Source: Candidatus Nitrosacidococcus sp. I8
GTDB taxonomy: Bacteria > Pseudomonadota > Gammaproteobacteria > Nitrosococcales > Nitrosococcaceae
Length of the DNA stretch: 64,000 bases
NCBI RefSeq assembly: GCF_945836005.1
Contig: NZ_OX241534.1
Location: forward strand, 1 to 64,000
Direction of reading: 5' to 3'
The notes under the pieces are model-generated. The model made no database searches. It was given only the letters and a program-made list of their open reading frames with translations, and had not been told where the DNA came from. Position numbers and translations under genes: made by a program. How positions within the stretch are numbered: the stretch's first letter is position 1; each line of letters begins with the position of its first letter. Positions 42,840 through 53,502 of this stretch are shown in pieces.

Positions 42840-43705
42840 ATAAAGATCGACCTAGTCATGCTCTAGATCATCCCTCTTGGCGGGAACGATTAGGGCAAGT
42901 ATTACTGGGAATGCTACAAGATCGAAAGCAATTTATCAACCTTTTATATAACGCTTCAGAACGTGATCTTGTTGATCCTGAAGTGTTTAATATCATTAAA
43001 AGTGCACTTACTCTGGAAGAAATACAAGTATGTGACATTATGGTGCCCCGCACCCAAATAGAAATGATAGAAGAGGGGTCTTCACCAGAGAGGATTTTTG
43101 AAAAAATTACTCAATCTATTCATTCACGATTTCCAGTTATGGGTAAAAATAGAGATGATATAGTTGGAATCATGATGGCTAAAGACATACTAGCTCGCTT
43201 TCATAGTAATAAGCTTTCTTCTTTTACTATAGCAGATATCATTAGACCAGCTTTATTTATTCCTGAAAATAAACGCCTTAATACTCTATTAAAAGAATTT
43301 CGTGCTAGCCGTAATCATATTGCGATAGTAGTAGATGAATATGGAGGCACTGCAGGACTAGTGACTATTGAGGATGTATTAGAGCAAATTGTAGGGGATA
43401 TTGAAAATGAGCATGGTTTTTCGGAGGAGAAAAATCATATTATTCCTTGTGGAAATGATAGTTATTTTGTAAAGGCACTTACCTCAATTGAAAATTTTAA
43501 CCATTACTTTAAAACTAATTTCAATGATGAAGATTTAGATACAGTTGGTGGTTTAGTACTTAATGAATTAGGTTATGTGCCTAAAAAAGGAGATCAAGTT
43601 ACTATTGGTAACTTTGAATTTAAAGTATTACGAGGAGATAATTGTCGCCTCCACCTGTTAGAACTACGTTTAGTGCCAAATATAAAAGAGTCTCTTTCAT
43701 GCTAA
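42836..43705 (+). CDS. corC: CorC/YbeX family CBS-domain protein
   Basis: 289 residues, two CBS domains (about 68-190: VCDIMVPRTQIEMIEE and FRASRNHIAIVVDEYGGTAGLVTIEDVLEQIVGDI) and a C-terminal CorC_HlyC domain. Associated with magnesium/cobalt efflux or ribosome maturation with YbeY/YbeZ. Overlaps both neighbours: ATGA with ybeY and 7 nt with the transporter downstream. Confidence 0.94.
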   Translation: MNKDRPSHALDHPSWRERLGQVLLGMLQDRKQFINLLYNASERDLVDPEVFNIIKSALTLEEIQVCDIMVPRTQIEMIEEGSSPERIFEKITQSIHSRFPVMGKNRDDIVGIMMAKDILARFHSNKLSSFTIADIIRPALFIPENKRLNTLLKEFRASRNHIAIVVDEYGGTAGLVTIEDVLEQIVGDIENEHGFSEEKNHIIPCGNDSYFVKALTSIENFNHYFKTNFNDEDLDTVGGLVLNELGYVPKKGDQVTIGNFEFKVLRGDNCRLHLLELRLVPNIKESLSC

Positions 43706-44682
43706 AGCTGATCCGTTTGTTATTTAGCGGATTTACTTTACTTTTAATAGGGATTGTAATTTTTGCTACCCTTTTTCCTATTAACGGCAGTAGTGCGATT
43801 CTTCTAGATCAAATAACTACCTTTGCAATTGTATTATTATTTTTTATGCATGGGGCTAAGTTATCCCGTAGTGCAATTATTGCAGGAATTACTCATTGGC
43901 GATTACATAGCCTTATTTTTATCTTTACTTTTGGTATTTTTCCTCTCATTGGTTTTATTACACTTCCCTTTATAAAGCCACTGATCGGTTTTAGCCTTGC
44001 AGTGGGTGTACTTTTTTTATGTACGCTACCTAGTACTGTACAATCTGCTATTGCATTTACTTCTATTGCTCGAGGTAATGTACCTGCTGCAATTTGTAAT
44101 GCTTCTGCCTCTAGTATTATTGGTATTGTATTAACCCCGCTTATATTTAGCTTAATGGTAGAAACTCATTCAAATGGGAGTCAGCCATTACTAACACCTA
44201 TTATTGAGATTAGTGAAAAGTTATTGCTGCCATTCCTTATTGGGCACTTAATGCGTCCTTTAATAGGAAGTTTTATAGAAAACCATACCAAGTTAGTCTA
44301 TTTTGTCGACCAAACTTCTATTCCGTTGATCGTTTATTCTGCTTTTAATGAGTCGGTTATAAACGGAATTTGGCACCAAATACCTATGAAATCTCTTTTT
44401 ATTCTCACTGTAATTTGTAGCGTTTTGTTAGCTATAGTGCTCACTGCTACAACTTGGTTGGCTCGTTATTTTCATTTTAATAAAGAAGATGAAATTACTA
44501 TTGTATTTTGTGGCTCTAAAAAAAGCCTTGCCTCTGGTGTACCTATAGCGCAAGTAATGTTTTGGGGGAGCAGTAGCACCATTGCAATTGGTCCTATTTT
44601 GTTACCTATTATGATTTTTCATCAAATACAGCTCATGATATGTTATGCCCTCGCAGAGCATTATGCCGCTCGCTTTGAGTAG
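43699..44682 (+). CDS. SBF-like (bile acid:Na+ symporter superfamily, YfeH-type) transporter
   Basis: 327 residues and about ten membrane segments; the pattern (FMHGAKLSRSAIIAGITHWRLH near 49-70, LPSTVQSAIAFTSIARGNVPAAICNASASSIIG near 110-142, CGSKKSLASGVPIAQVMF near 270) fits the PF13593-type SBF-like family. Substrate unknown. The ATG at 43699 is inside the corC end and is preferred over an earlier in-frame start. It separates corC from lnt, which are adjacent in most relatives. Confidence 0.88.
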   Translation: MLKLIRLLFSGFTLLLIGIVIFATLFPINGSSAILLDQITTFAIVLLFFMHGAKLSRSAIIAGITHWRLHSLIFIFTFGIFPLIGFITLPFIKPLIGFSLAVGVLFLCTLPSTVQSAIAFTSIARGNVPAAICNASASSIIGIVLTPLIFSLMVETHSNGSQPLLTPIIEISEKLLLPFLIGHLMRPLIGSFIENHTKLVYFVDQTSIPLIVYSAFNESVINGIWHQIPMKSLFILTVICSVLLAIVLTATTWLARYFHFNKEDEITIVFCGSKKSLASGVPIAQVMFWGSSSTIAIGPILLPIMIFHQIQLMICYALAEHYAARFE

Positions 44683-44731
44683 CTTTCTACTATATAGAAA
44701 ACCCTTTCTATAGCTTAGTAATTTTTTATTT

Positions 44732-46225
44732 ATGCCCATCCAACGAAACATAAAGAGTATTCTAGCACTCGTTGCAGGAGGAATACTTCCGCTTGCTTTT
44801 GCACCCTATCACATCTATATAAATGCAATTATTAGCCCTATTTTTTTGTTTACTATTTGCCGTAACGCACTAGCTAAGCAAGCACTATGGTATGGATGGT
44901 TATTTGGTATAGGCTACTTTGGCGTAGGGGTTTCTTGGATTTATATAGCTATTCATGATTTTGGTCATACTAGTATTGTTTTAGCTCTGTCTATCACTGG
45001 GTTATTTATTGCCTTTCTTAGCCTTTTTCCTGCAGTATTAACAGGGCTAGTCGCATTTCTCTTTCCTAATGAAAGCAAAATTAAATATCTCTTAGTTTGG
45101 CCTGCTTTATGGGTAATTCTTGAATGGATTCGAGGTTGGATTTTCACAGGGTTTCCATGGCTAAGCCTAGGCTATAGCCAGCTTGAAAGTCCTCTTTCCA
45201 ATTTAGCTCCTATTTTAGGAGTGTACGGAGTTTCTTTAGCTGTTACATTGAGTGCCGGCTTGATTATACTTGCGTATTGCTGGAAAAATTCTGCACGTTT
45301 TATTGCCATCGGAGGGCTAGGATCACTGTGGATTTTTAGCTTTTTTTTATCTTATATACCATGGACTATTCCTATAGGTAATCAAATGCAAGTTACCTTA
45401 ATTCAAGGAAATACGCCTCAAGATATAAAATGGGAGGCTAATCAAGTGAAATTAGCACTTGAGAAATATCATCAGCTTACAGAACGGCACTGGGATAGCG
45501 ATCTTATTGTTTGGCCAGAGGGTGCATTACCGGTGCTATATCATCAGATTGAGCAAGGTTATTTAGCTCATCTCGAGGCCGAAGCAAAAATTCACCATAC
45601 AGATTTATTAATCGGGTTACCTTTTTATAATCAAGAAAGCGGAAAATATTATAATGGGTTACTGAATCTTGGTACTAAAAGATCTTTTTACTACAAGTAT
45701 CACTTGGTCCCCTTTGGTGAATATATCCCTCTTGTCTCTTATCTACAGGGAATTATTGATTTTTTTAACTTACCCATATCTTCTTTTAGCTCAGGGGAAA
45801 AACAACAGCCTTTATTACAAGTTGCAGGCTATCCTATAGCGGCATCCATTTGCTATGAAGATGCTTTCGGTGAAGAGATCACTAAAAAATTACCTGAAGC
45901 TAAATTTCTAATCAACGTAACAAACAATGCTTGGTATGGGGATTCTTTAGCTCCTCATCAGCATTTACAAATTGCTCAGATGCGCTCATTAGAAGTCGGG
46001 CGAGATTTAGCACGGGCTACTACTAATGGAATTTCAGCTATTATCAACGCTAAGGGACAGCTAATAGCAACAACAGAGCAATTTATTACTACCACTTTAA
46101 CAGGAAGCATTCAGCCAAGGGAAGGTAAAACACCTTATGTTTTTTTGGGTAATGATTCTATTATTGGACTCTGCTTTATAAGCTTTGTATTTAGCGTTAT
46201 TAAAAATCGCCGAGTAGCTAAATAA
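44732..46225 (+). CDS. lnt: apolipoprotein N-acyltransferase
   Basis: Adds the third acyl chain to lipoproteins. 497 residues: about six N-terminal membrane segments, then a periplasmic nitrilase-like domain with the catalytic Glu in VWPEGALP (about 262), Lys in YYKYHLVPFGEY (about 328) and Cys in AASICYEDAFG (about 380), and a final membrane helix. Complements lgt in this window. Confidence 0.96.
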   Translation: MPIQRNIKSILALVAGGILPLAFAPYHIYINAIISPIFLFTICRNALAKQALWYGWLFGIGYFGVGVSWIYIAIHDFGHTSIVLALSITGLFIAFLSLFPAVLTGLVAFLFPNESKIKYLLVWPALWVILEWIRGWIFTGFPWLSLGYSQLESPLSNLAPILGVYGVSLAVTLSAGLIILAYCWKNSARFIAIGGLGSLWIFSFFLSYIPWTIPIGNQMQVTLIQGNTPQDIKWEANQVKLALEKYHQLTERHWDSDLIVWPEGALPVLYHQIEQGYLAHLEAEAKIHHTDLLIGLPFYNQESGKYYNGLLNLGTKRSFYYKYHLVPFGEYIPLVSYLQGIIDFFNLPISSFSSGEKQQPLLQVAGYPIAASICYEDAFGEEITKKLPEAKFLINVTNNAWYGDSLAPHQHLQIAQMRSLEVGRDLARATTNGISAIINAKGQLIATTEQFITTTLTGSIQPREGKTPYVFLGNDSIIGLCFISFVFSVIKNRRVAK

Positions 46226-46230
46226 TTATT

Positions 46231-47673
46231 ATGGTGCTGCGAATTTTAGGTCTATTTCTTATTTTATTTAGCACAGTATTAATTCCGCCTGTAATAATAT
46301 CTTGGCTTTACCATGATGATGCAGTATCAGTTTTTTTAGTTGCTTTTAGTCTAATTGTTGGGTTGGGGTTATTATTCTGGCTCCCAAGGCATAAGTATCG
46401 TAGAGATTTAAGACGAAAAGATGGATTTATTATTGTTGTCATGTTTTGGGTGGTCTTAAGTCTTTCAGGATCTCTACCATTTTTTTTAGCCGAAAACCCA
46501 AACCTATCTTTTACTGATGCGGTTTTTGAATCGGTATCTGGACTAACCACAACAGGTGCAACTGTCATTAGTGGTCTCGATGAATTACCCAAATCCTTAC
46601 TTTTTTATCGTCAAGAATTACAGTGGTTAGGAGGTATGGGATTAATTGTACTTGGAGTTGCTATTTTACCAATGTTAGGGATTGGAGGTATGCAGCTTTA
46701 TCGGGCAGAAATTCCTGGCCCTATGAAAACAGACAAATTTACCCCACGTATTGCTGAAACGGCAAAAACATTGTGGTTAATATATATAGGTTTGACGATT
46801 GCTTGTGCAACAGCATACTGGCTTGCAGGAATGAGTCTATTTGATGCAGTGGCTCATAGTTTTTCAACGATTGCGATTGGCGGATCTTCAACTCATGATG
46901 ATAGTTTTGGCTATTTTGATAGTCCTTTAATTGAAGCAATTGCAGTATTTTTTATATTTCTAGCAGGCATGAATTTTTCCCTCCATTTTTTTGCTCTTAA
47001 GAACCATTCTATAAAGCATTATTGGAAAGATGAAGAATGCCGAGCCTATTTATTTATCCTTGTATTTGTAGCATTATTTGCATCTATCTACTTATGGATT
47101 TATCAAGATTTCTCTGATCCCTATTCAGCTTTTCGCTATGGGATTTTTTATACTGTTTCTATTAGTACTACTGCAGGGTTTAGTACTGGTGATGGATATG
47201 GAAATTTACCTAGTTTTTTTCCTGTTTTATTACTTATGGTTGCTTATATTGGTGCTTGTGGTGGTTCCACTGGTGGTGGAATGAAAGTTATTCGAGCACT
47301 ATTGCTTTATAAGCAAGGAACACGAGAAATAAAGCGATTAATTTACCAAAGTGCTACGATTTCAATTAAAATGGGGGATAAAAGTATCCCAGATCAAATC
47401 ATAGAGGGTGTAAGTGGTTTTATGGCTATTTACATGGTTTGCTTTATTTTATTGTATTTAATATTGCTAGCTACTGGATTAGATATGATAACGGCTTTTT
47501 CTGCGGTAACTTCCTGCTTAAACAATGTAGGGGTAGGGCTAGGAGAAGCAATTAATAACTATGAGAGTATTAATACCATTTCTAAATGGACTTTATGCTT
47601 CGCTATGCTATTGGGACGTTTAGAAATTTTTCCTATCATTGTGCTTATGACACCCATATTTTGGAAACAGTAG
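46231..47673 (+). CDS. trkH: potassium uptake protein, TrkH family
   Basis: 480-residue K+ channel subunit with four repeated pore units. Filter-like segments are visible: [15 protein letters not shown] (about 101-115), [19 protein letters not shown] (about 211-229), [13 protein letters not shown] (about 311-323) and [13 protein letters not shown] (about 429-441). Works with a cytosolic TrkA, not in this window. Six bp after lnt; likely cotranscribed though unrelated. Confidence 0.95.
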   Translation: MVLRILGLFLILFSTVLIPPVIISWLYHDDAVSVFLVAFSLIVGLGLLFWLPRHKYRRDLRRKDGFIIVVMFWVVLSLSGSLPFFLAENPNLSFTDAVFESVSGLTTTGATVISGLDELPKSLLFYRQELQWLGGMGLIVLGVAILPMLGIGGMQLYRAEIPGPMKTDKFTPRIAETAKTLWLIYIGLTIACATAYWLAGMSLFDAVAHSFSTIAIGGSSTHDDSFGYFDSPLIEAIAVFFIFLAGMNFSLHFFALKNHSIKHYWKDEECRAYLFILVFVALFASIYLWIYQDFSDPYSAFRYGIFYTVSISTTAGFSTGDGYGNLPSFFPVLLLMVAYIGACGGSTGGGMKVIRALLLYKQGTREIKRLIYQSATISIKMGDKSIPDQIIEGVSGFMAIYMVCFILLYLILLATGLDMITAFSAVTSCLNNVGVGLGEAINNYESINTISKWTLCFAMLLGRLEIFPIIVLMTPIFWKQ

Positions 47674-47710
47674 CCATTTTTTAATTTTAGAATCTTATAA
47701 AGGAGTAAGT

Positions 47711-47914
47711 ATGAAAAAAAATATTCACCCAAAATATAATAAAGTTGCAGTAACTTGTAGTTGTGGTAATACGTTTACTACTGGTTCCACTAAAGAAGGA
47801 GAACTGCACATAGAAGTATGCTCTTCCTGCCATCCCTTCTATACAGGTACTCAAAAACTTGTAGATACTGCAGGACGTGTAGATAAATTCCGTCAAAGAT
47901 ACGAGAATAAATAA
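47711..47914 (+). CDS. rpmE: 50S ribosomal protein L31 (zinc-binding type)
   Basis: 67 residues. [22 protein letters not shown] and the second pair [14 protein letters not shown] give four zinc-ligating cysteines (Cys16, Cys18, Cys37, Cys40), the zinc-dependent L31 form rather than the zinc-free paralog. Strong AAGGAGT ribosome site. Confidence 0.98.
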   Translation: MKKNIHPKYNKVAVTCSCGNTFTTGSTKEGELHIEVCSSCHPFYTGTQKLVDTAGRVDKFRQRYENK

Positions 47915-47949
47915 TCAAAATTTTTTTACTCATCGTGCTTATTTAAAGA

Positions 47950-49185
47950 ATGCTTACAGAACATTTAGATATAGAATCTCAGGCGCTTGCATATCATGCC
48001 AATCCTCAGCCCGGAAAAATTGCTGTAAGCATTACTAAGCCTTTAGATACACAAAAAGCCTTAAGTTTAGCTTATAGCCCCGGTGTTGCAGCTCCTGCTA
48101 AAGAAATTGCTGCTGATCCAAGCAAAGCTTATAAATACACTGCAAAAGGTAATTTGGTTGGGGTAATTACTAATGGCAGTGCAGTACTTGGTTTAGGAAA
48201 CATTGGTCCTTTAGCAAGCAAACCTGTAATGGAGGGCAAAGCTGCTTTGTTTAAAGTGTTTGCGGGGATAGATGCGATTGATATTGAAATAGAAGCAGAT
48301 TGTCCAAAAGATTTTATTGAGACAGTAATACGTATCGCCCCAACTTTTGGAGGGATTAATTTAGAAGATATCGCATCTCCTCATTGTTTTGAAATTGAGC
48401 AAGCACTTATCAAACAACTTAATATTCCAGTTATTCATGACGATCAACATGGCACTGCAATTACAGTAGCAGCTGGGTTAGAAAACGCTTTAGAGTTACA
48501 AGGGAAAGTTCTATCTCAGGCTAAAATTACTTGTGTAGGTGCCGGGGCAGCAGGAATTGCGATTCTACAATTATTGGTTTTATTAGGTGCCTCAAAAAAT
48601 AATATTTTATTAGTAGATCGGCAAGGAATTATTCACAAGGATGATTCCCCTTTGCATGCCTATAGCCATCAGTTTGCCGTTCAAACATCTGCACGTACTT
48701 TAGCAGAAGCAGTTGCAGAAGCTGATGTTTTTATTGGCGTAGCTACTGCTGATTTATTAACGCCACAGATGCTTAAAACTATGGCTCCTAATCCTATTGT
48801 TTTTGCCCTATCTAACCCTAATCCGGAAATTGATCCAAAATTAGCCTATGCTACTCGAAAAGATTTAATCTTAGCTACCGGTCGTAGTGACTATCCTAAT
48901 CAAGTTAACAATGCTTTGGTTTTTCCTTTTCTGTTTAGAGGGGCATTAGATGTAAGAGCTACACGTATTAACAATGAAATGAAAATAGCTGCGGTACAAG
49001 CACTTATAAAATTAACCAAAACCCCTGTGCCTCAAGAAGTATTAAATGCTTATGGAGAACGAGAATTAGCTTTTGGAGTCAAGTATATTCTTCCTAAGAT
49101 AATAGACCCTCGCTTAAAGCCTGTACTTTCTTCAGCTATTAGTCAAGCAGCTATTCAATCTGGTGTTGCACAAAAAAATCTGTAA
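47950..49185 (+). CDS. maeB: malic enzyme
   Basis: Oxidative decarboxylation of malate to pyruvate. 411 residues, the short form without the phosphotransacetylase domain of E. coli MaeB. LAYSPGVAAPAKEIA (about 36-50) holds the active-site tyrosine region, KGNLVGVITNGSAVLGLGNIGPLASKPVMEGKAAL follows, DDQHGTA is near residue 158, and a dinucleotide fold GAGAAGIAI near 196. Cofactor preference cannot be told by eye. The rpmE-malic enzyme order is known from other gammaproteobacteria. Confidence 0.95.
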   Translation: MLTEHLDIESQALAYHANPQPGKIAVSITKPLDTQKALSLAYSPGVAAPAKEIAADPSKAYKYTAKGNLVGVITNGSAVLGLGNIGPLASKPVMEGKAALFKVFAGIDAIDIEIEADCPKDFIETVIRIAPTFGGINLEDIASPHCFEIEQALIKQLNIPVIHDDQHGTAITVAAGLENALELQGKVLSQAKITCVGAGAAGIAILQLLVLLGASKNNILLVDRQGIIHKDDSPLHAYSHQFAVQTSARTLAEAVAEADVFIGVATADLLTPQMLKTMAPNPIVFALSNPNPEIDPKLAYATRKDLILATGRSDYPNQVNNALVFPFLFRGALDVRATRINNEMKIAAVQALIKLTKTPVPQEVLNAYGERELAFGVKYILPKIIDPRLKPVLSSAISQAAIQSGVAQKNL

Positions 49186-49191
49186 TTAACT

Positions 49192-49794
49192 TTACAAATA
49201 AGATTTAAATAACCTTTCTACTTCTTTATATTTAGCTCGCTTCATAGGTTTCTTATCTACTGGGCTAAGTGGGCTGAGACGAACACCTGAGATAGGGAAT
49301 ACTACTAGTCTTATTATTAAATTTTCTATCGTAATCTGAAATGCAGAAAAAGATTTATTCTCTCCTGTGGTAAAAGAGAATATTTTCGATTCTAACTTAA
49401 ATAAAATACGTGCCTCTGTAAGAAGTAAGGCTATATCATTTTCTGAATCTGCAAAAACATGAATATAAATATCAGAGTACTCCGATACTATCCCTTGTAG
49501 TATATCTCCCGTCAATCTAGGATTGAAAGCAGAGAAAAAACCCATAACTTTCAGTGCAGCCTGATATTTTTCTTGTAAAATTTTAGCTTGTGTCTCAATC
49601 TTAAATATACCTAAATAAGATTGAGTAGCTTGTGCAATTTCTAAATTTGTTGGTAAATTCCTATGATCGTATACCTTTAGCATTGCAGCAGCTTTGGTTT
49701 TAGCATGATAATAACTTTGAATACCATGCTCTATCATAAGTCGAGCGGCTTCGAGTGCAATATATGATTTTATCCGCTGATTTTGAGATGGCAT
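49192..49794 (-). CDS. conserved hypothetical protein next to PBP1A
   Basis: 200 residues, no recognised motif. An N-terminal helical region (residues 5-60, KSYIALEAARLMIEHGIQSYYHAKTKAA) precedes a mixed alpha/beta part with IYIHVFADSENDIALLLTEARI (about 112-133), which by appearance may be a nucleotide-binding or nucleotidyltransferase-like fold; that is speculative. Six bp downstream of the PBP1A gene on the same strand, so cotranscription is likely. Confidence 0.75.
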   Translation of the reverse strand: MPSQNQRIKSYIALEAARLMIEHGIQSYYHAKTKAAAMLKVYDHRNLPTNLEIAQATQSYLGIFKIETQAKILQEKYQAALKVMGFFSAFNPRLTGDILQGIVSEYSDIYIHVFADSENDIALLLTEARILFKLESKIFSFTTGENKSFSAFQITIENLIIRLVVFPISGVRLSPLSPVDKKPMKRAKYKEVERLFKSYL

Positions 49795-49800
49795 AAACTT

Positions 49801-52227
49801 TTAAAAAAGTTGATCTATTGCCGACGAATCCTTTAGTTCAGGATCATTAAGGTTATTTTTCTGGCGATTATTTACATGTTCAGTAGGCACATGTCCAGCA
49901 CTGAAAATTTCAAAAATCCCCTTTGAATTAGATCCAGCTAATAATCCAGTCGTAGGATCTATACGTATAGTAACTATATCAGAGGGTTTTATAAAATTAT
50001 GGCTAGGTATATCTTTGAGTACTGTACTCATGTAATCCACCCACATAGGTAGGGCTACCCGTGCCCCAGTCTCCAAATTTCCTAGAGACTCAGGCTGATC
50101 AAAACCAACCCAGCACACAGCAACAATATCTGGATTAAATCCAGCAAACCAAGCATCATACTGATTGTTAGTCGTTCCAGTTTTACCGGCAATGTCGCTC
50201 CTACCTAGTATTTTAGCGCCTTGTCCAGTACCGATACGAATTACATCTTGTAGCATTGTGTTTATGATATAGGCATTTTGCGGGGTAATTACTCTAGGGG
50301 CAATAGGTGCAGTTTCTATTTCCTCTATTGGTAATATTTGAGTGTCGATAGTCTTTCCTTCTATACTTAGATCTTTACAAACTTGGCAAATTCGTGGAGG
50401 ATTAGCTTGGAATATCACCTCTCCACGTGAAGTTTCTATTTGGTTAATAAAATAGGGGGTAACTAAAAACCCCTCATTTGCAAAAACTGCAAAACCTCGT
50501 GCCATTTCTAATGGAGAGGTATCACCACTACCTAGTGCTAAAGATAGGCTTCTAGGTAATTGTTTTGAACTAAATCCAAATCGCTCTATATAGCTAATAG
50601 CATAATCAATACCAATATCTCGTAGCAGCCGGATGGAAACTAAGTTCCTAGAGTGAGTAAGAGCAACTCTAAGCCGAGTTGGTCCGAAAAATCGACCATT
50701 GTAATTTTTAGGTCGCCATACTTTTTCAAATTGAGGTTCATCAATCACAATAGGTGAATCATTGATTACACTAGCAGCAGTATATCCTTTCTCTAAAGCA
50801 GCAGAATAAAGAAAAGGTTTAAAGCTTGATCCTGGCTGACGTTTTGATTGTATGGCTCGGTTAAATTTGCTTTGGTTAAAATCAAATCCACCACTTAAAG
50901 CAGTAATTGCTCCATCGGTAGGAGATACGGATACTACTGCTCCTTCTACTTCTGGTATTTGGGCAAGTTTCCATGTATTATCGGATTGAGATTCTACCCA
51001 AATAATATCTCCTTGGTTTAGAATATCTGCAGTCTGTGCCGGTTTTTGACCTAATCTGTTTATATCAATATAAGGTTGTGCCCAGGATAACCCACTCCAA
51101 GAAATCGTGTGTTCTCCCTTATCTTTTATGTAAACCTGAGTACTTTGTATCCCTACTTTAAGTACAATTCCAGGATGTAACCGCCCAATAGAATAGTATT
51201 TATCTAATATTTGATTATAAAAATCTGTGGAATAATCAGATATATCTATATGATATTTCGAGCCTCGATAGCCATGTCTTTGATCATAAGAAAGTAATGC
51301 CGCATATAATGCCCTATTTGCAGATTTCTGGTGCTGCGCTTGAATAGTGGTATATACATTGTACCCAGAGGTATAAATCTCAGGTCCATATTTCTTAGAC
51401 AATTCAACCCTTACCATTTCTGCAATAAATGGTGCCTGTACTTCAATAGAGTGCTTATGGTATTTTGCAGTTACTACAGCATTAGCTGATTTTTTATAGT
51501 CATTTTCAGTAATGTAACCTACCTCATACATACGGTGTAGCACGTAATTTCTTCTTTGTAGGGCACGAGTTGGGTTTACCACAGGATTATACCCAGAGGG
51601 TGCTTTAGGTAACCCTGCAATCATAGCAAATTGAGGAAGAGTGAGTTGATCTATAGTAGTACCATAATATACTTGAGCAGCTGCCCCTACGCCATAAGCT
51701 CGATTACCTAAGTAAATTTTATTTAAATAAAGGGCAATAATTTCATCTTTACTCAATTTTTGCTCTATTTGAAGTGCAAGTAAAATTTCTTGCAATTTAC
51801 GTAAATAAGTTTTTTCTCTACTTAGGAAAAAATTTCGAGCAACTTGCATGGTTATCGTACTGCCCCCTTGGGCTTTTCTTCCAGTCTTAAGTAAATAGTA
51901 GGCAGCACGCAGAATACCTTGGTAATCTACCCCCGGATGTTCATAGAATCGATCGTCTTCTGCCGCTAGTATGGCTTTTACCATTAAGGGGGGTATTTGC
52001 TCGAATGTTAGTGGAATACGGTGCTTGTCCCCATACTCAGCAATCAGTTTTTTTTCTTTAGAAAAAATTCTTAAGGGAACTTGTAGTTGAATATCTTTAA
52101 GGGTGTCTATGGGTGGGAGCTGAGGAGTAAGATAAAAGTATATACCGATTGCAGAAAAAAAAATAAATAGGGTAGCTGCTAATGTTAGGTTAAACACCCA
52201 ACGAAAAATAAAAAGTAGTCCAGCCAT
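49801..52227 (-). CDS. mrcA: penicillin-binding protein 1A
   Basis: Bifunctional peptidoglycan glycosyltransferase/transpeptidase, 808 residues. One N-terminal membrane anchor (about 7-30); the glycosyltransferase motif AAEDDRFYEHPGVDY (about 89-103) and GGSTITMQVARN (about 120-131); an OB-like insertion; transpeptidase SxxK in PGSSFKPFLYSA (Ser near 470), SRN (about 532) and KTGTTN (about 689). Divergent from pilM, the usual mrcA/pilM arrangement. Confidence 0.97.
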   Translation of the reverse strand: MAGLLFIFRWVFNLTLAATLFIFFSAIGIYFYLTPQLPPIDTLKDIQLQVPLRIFSKEKKLIAEYGDKHRIPLTFEQIPPLMVKAILAAEDDRFYEHPGVDYQGILRAAYYLLKTGRKAQGGSTITMQVARNFFLSREKTYLRKLQEILLALQIEQKLSKDEIIALYLNKIYLGNRAYGVGAAAQVYYGTTIDQLTLPQFAMIAGLPKAPSGYNPVVNPTRALQRRNYVLHRMYEVGYITENDYKKSANAVVTAKYHKHSIEVQAPFIAEMVRVELSKKYGPEIYTSGYNVYTTIQAQHQKSANRALYAALLSYDQRHGYRGSKYHIDISDYSTDFYNQILDKYYSIGRLHPGIVLKVGIQSTQVYIKDKGEHTISWSGLSWAQPYIDINRLGQKPAQTADILNQGDIIWVESQSDNTWKLAQIPEVEGAVVSVSPTDGAITALSGGFDFNQSKFNRAIQSKRQPGSSFKPFLYSAALEKGYTAASVINDSPIVIDEPQFEKVWRPKNYNGRFFGPTRLRVALTHSRNLVSIRLLRDIGIDYAISYIERFGFSSKQLPRSLSLALGSGDTSPLEMARGFAVFANEGFLVTPYFINQIETSRGEVIFQANPPRICQVCKDLSIEGKTIDTQILPIEEIETAPIAPRVITPQNAYIINTMLQDVIRIGTGQGAKILGRSDIAGKTGTTNNQYDAWFAGFNPDIVAVCWVGFDQPESLGNLETGARVALPMWVDYMSTVLKDIPSHNFIKPSDIVTIRIDPTTGLLAGSNSKGIFEIFSAGHVPTEHVNNRQKNNLNDPELKDSSAIDQLF

Positions 52228-52306
52228 AGAAAATAAAAATAAATTTTATATTTAATATAAATAATGAGATGGAGAATTTTTTAGTTAAAAAATCTTTAAA
52301 CTGCTT

Positions 52307-52312
52307 TATAAT
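52307..52312 (+). promoter_or_regulatory. possible -10 element of the pil operon
   Basis: A perfect TATAAT lies 69 bp before pilM in the mrcA/pilM divergent region (52228-52380). No convincing -35 is seen at 16-18 bp, so it is only a weak candidate. Confidence 0.25.
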
Positions 52313-52380
52313 TTAGCTTAAAACTAAAAATATATTAACAAAATATACATCTTCTATCTTTACCAAGTGATCTCAATACT

Positions 52381-53502
52381 ATGCCTTATGTATTAGTAGA
52401 CTCTACTAAACACACCTTATCCTCCCTTAAAAATAAAATATCAGGGTTTTTCCCTAAAAAAATTCCACCTCTATTGGGAATAGATATTAGTTCATCTGCA
52501 ATTAAATTAATTGAGCTTGCTCAAGGCAGTAGTGGACTTTATGTTAAACACTATTCAATAGAGCCTCTACCACCAAACACCATCATTGACAATAACATAG
52601 AGGATGTGAATAAACTTAGCAAAGCACTAAAAGATATCATTCAACAGCTGGGGACCCGTACTAAAAAAGTAGCAACTGCCATACCTAGCTCACATGTTTT
52701 TAATAAAATAGTACCCATTCCTATTGATCTCTCAGGGAGTGAATTAGAAGCTTACATTGAAACTGAGGTAGAACAGCATGTTCCCTATTTGAGGGAAGAA
52801 ATAAATTTCGACTTCGAAGTACTAGGCACTTCAGAATCAGATCCAGATTATATGGATACCTTACTTGTCGCTTGCCGTAGTGAGTATATTAATACTCGAA
52901 TTACTGCATTAAAAAACGCTCACTTAATACCTACTGTCATAGATGTAGATACCTATGTTATGGAGAAAGTCTTTCCTTTTATCCTAGAGGCCATTCCAAA
53001 TCAGGATTCAAATAATACGATTGCAACCATAGATGTAGGTGCAACACTAATTATAATGAATGTATTTCATAACGGAAGAATCATCTACACTCAAGAGCAA
53101 GCCTTCGGAGGTAATCAACTTACTCAAAATATACAGTATCACTACAACTTATCCTATAGTGATGCAGATTTGGCAAAACAAAGAGGAAATCTACCAGAGA
53201 GCTATACTAATCAGATTCTTATTCCTTTTGAAAATGAAATTATAAAAAGGATACAAAATCTTATAAAAATATTTATTTCCTCAAGCCATTATGACAGTAT
53301 TAGCCACCTTATATTATGTGGTGGTTGTGCCACCGCCCCTAAGTTAAGGGAAATAGCTGAAATTTCACTTAAAACACCTACCTCGATTGCTAATCCTTTT
53401 AGTTCTATGATGCTAGGATCAGAAGTTAATCCTAAATCACTATTTAGTGATGCTCCTAGATTAATTATCGCTTGCGGATTAGCCTTAAGACATTTTCCCT
53501 GA
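52381..53502 (+). CDS. pilM: type IV pilus inner-membrane platform protein PilM
   Basis: 373-residue actin-like ATPase of the alignment complex. LLGIDISSSAIKLIELAQ (phosphate-1 type motif) near residue 34, TIDVGATLIIMNV near 221 and ILCGGCATAPKLREIA near 305. It binds the cytoplasmic N-terminus of PilN. First gene of pilMNOPQ. The stop shares one base with the pilN start (TGATG). Confidence 0.95.
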   Translation: MPYVLVDSTKHTLSSLKNKISGFFPKKIPPLLGIDISSSAIKLIELAQGSSGLYVKHYSIEPLPPNTIIDNNIEDVNKLSKALKDIIQQLGTRTKKVATAIPSSHVFNKIVPIPIDLSGSELEAYIETEVEQHVPYLREEINFDFEVLGTSESDPDYMDTLLVACRSEYINTRITALKNAHLIPTVIDVDTYVMEKVFPFILEAIPNQDSNNTIATIDVGATLIIMNVFHNGRIIYTQEQAFGGNQLTQNIQYHYNLSYSDADLAKQRGNLPESYTNQILIPFENEIIKRIQNLIKIFISSSHYDSISHLILCGGCATAPKLREIAEISLKTPTSIANPFSSMMLGSEVNPKSLFSDAPRLIIACGLALRHFP

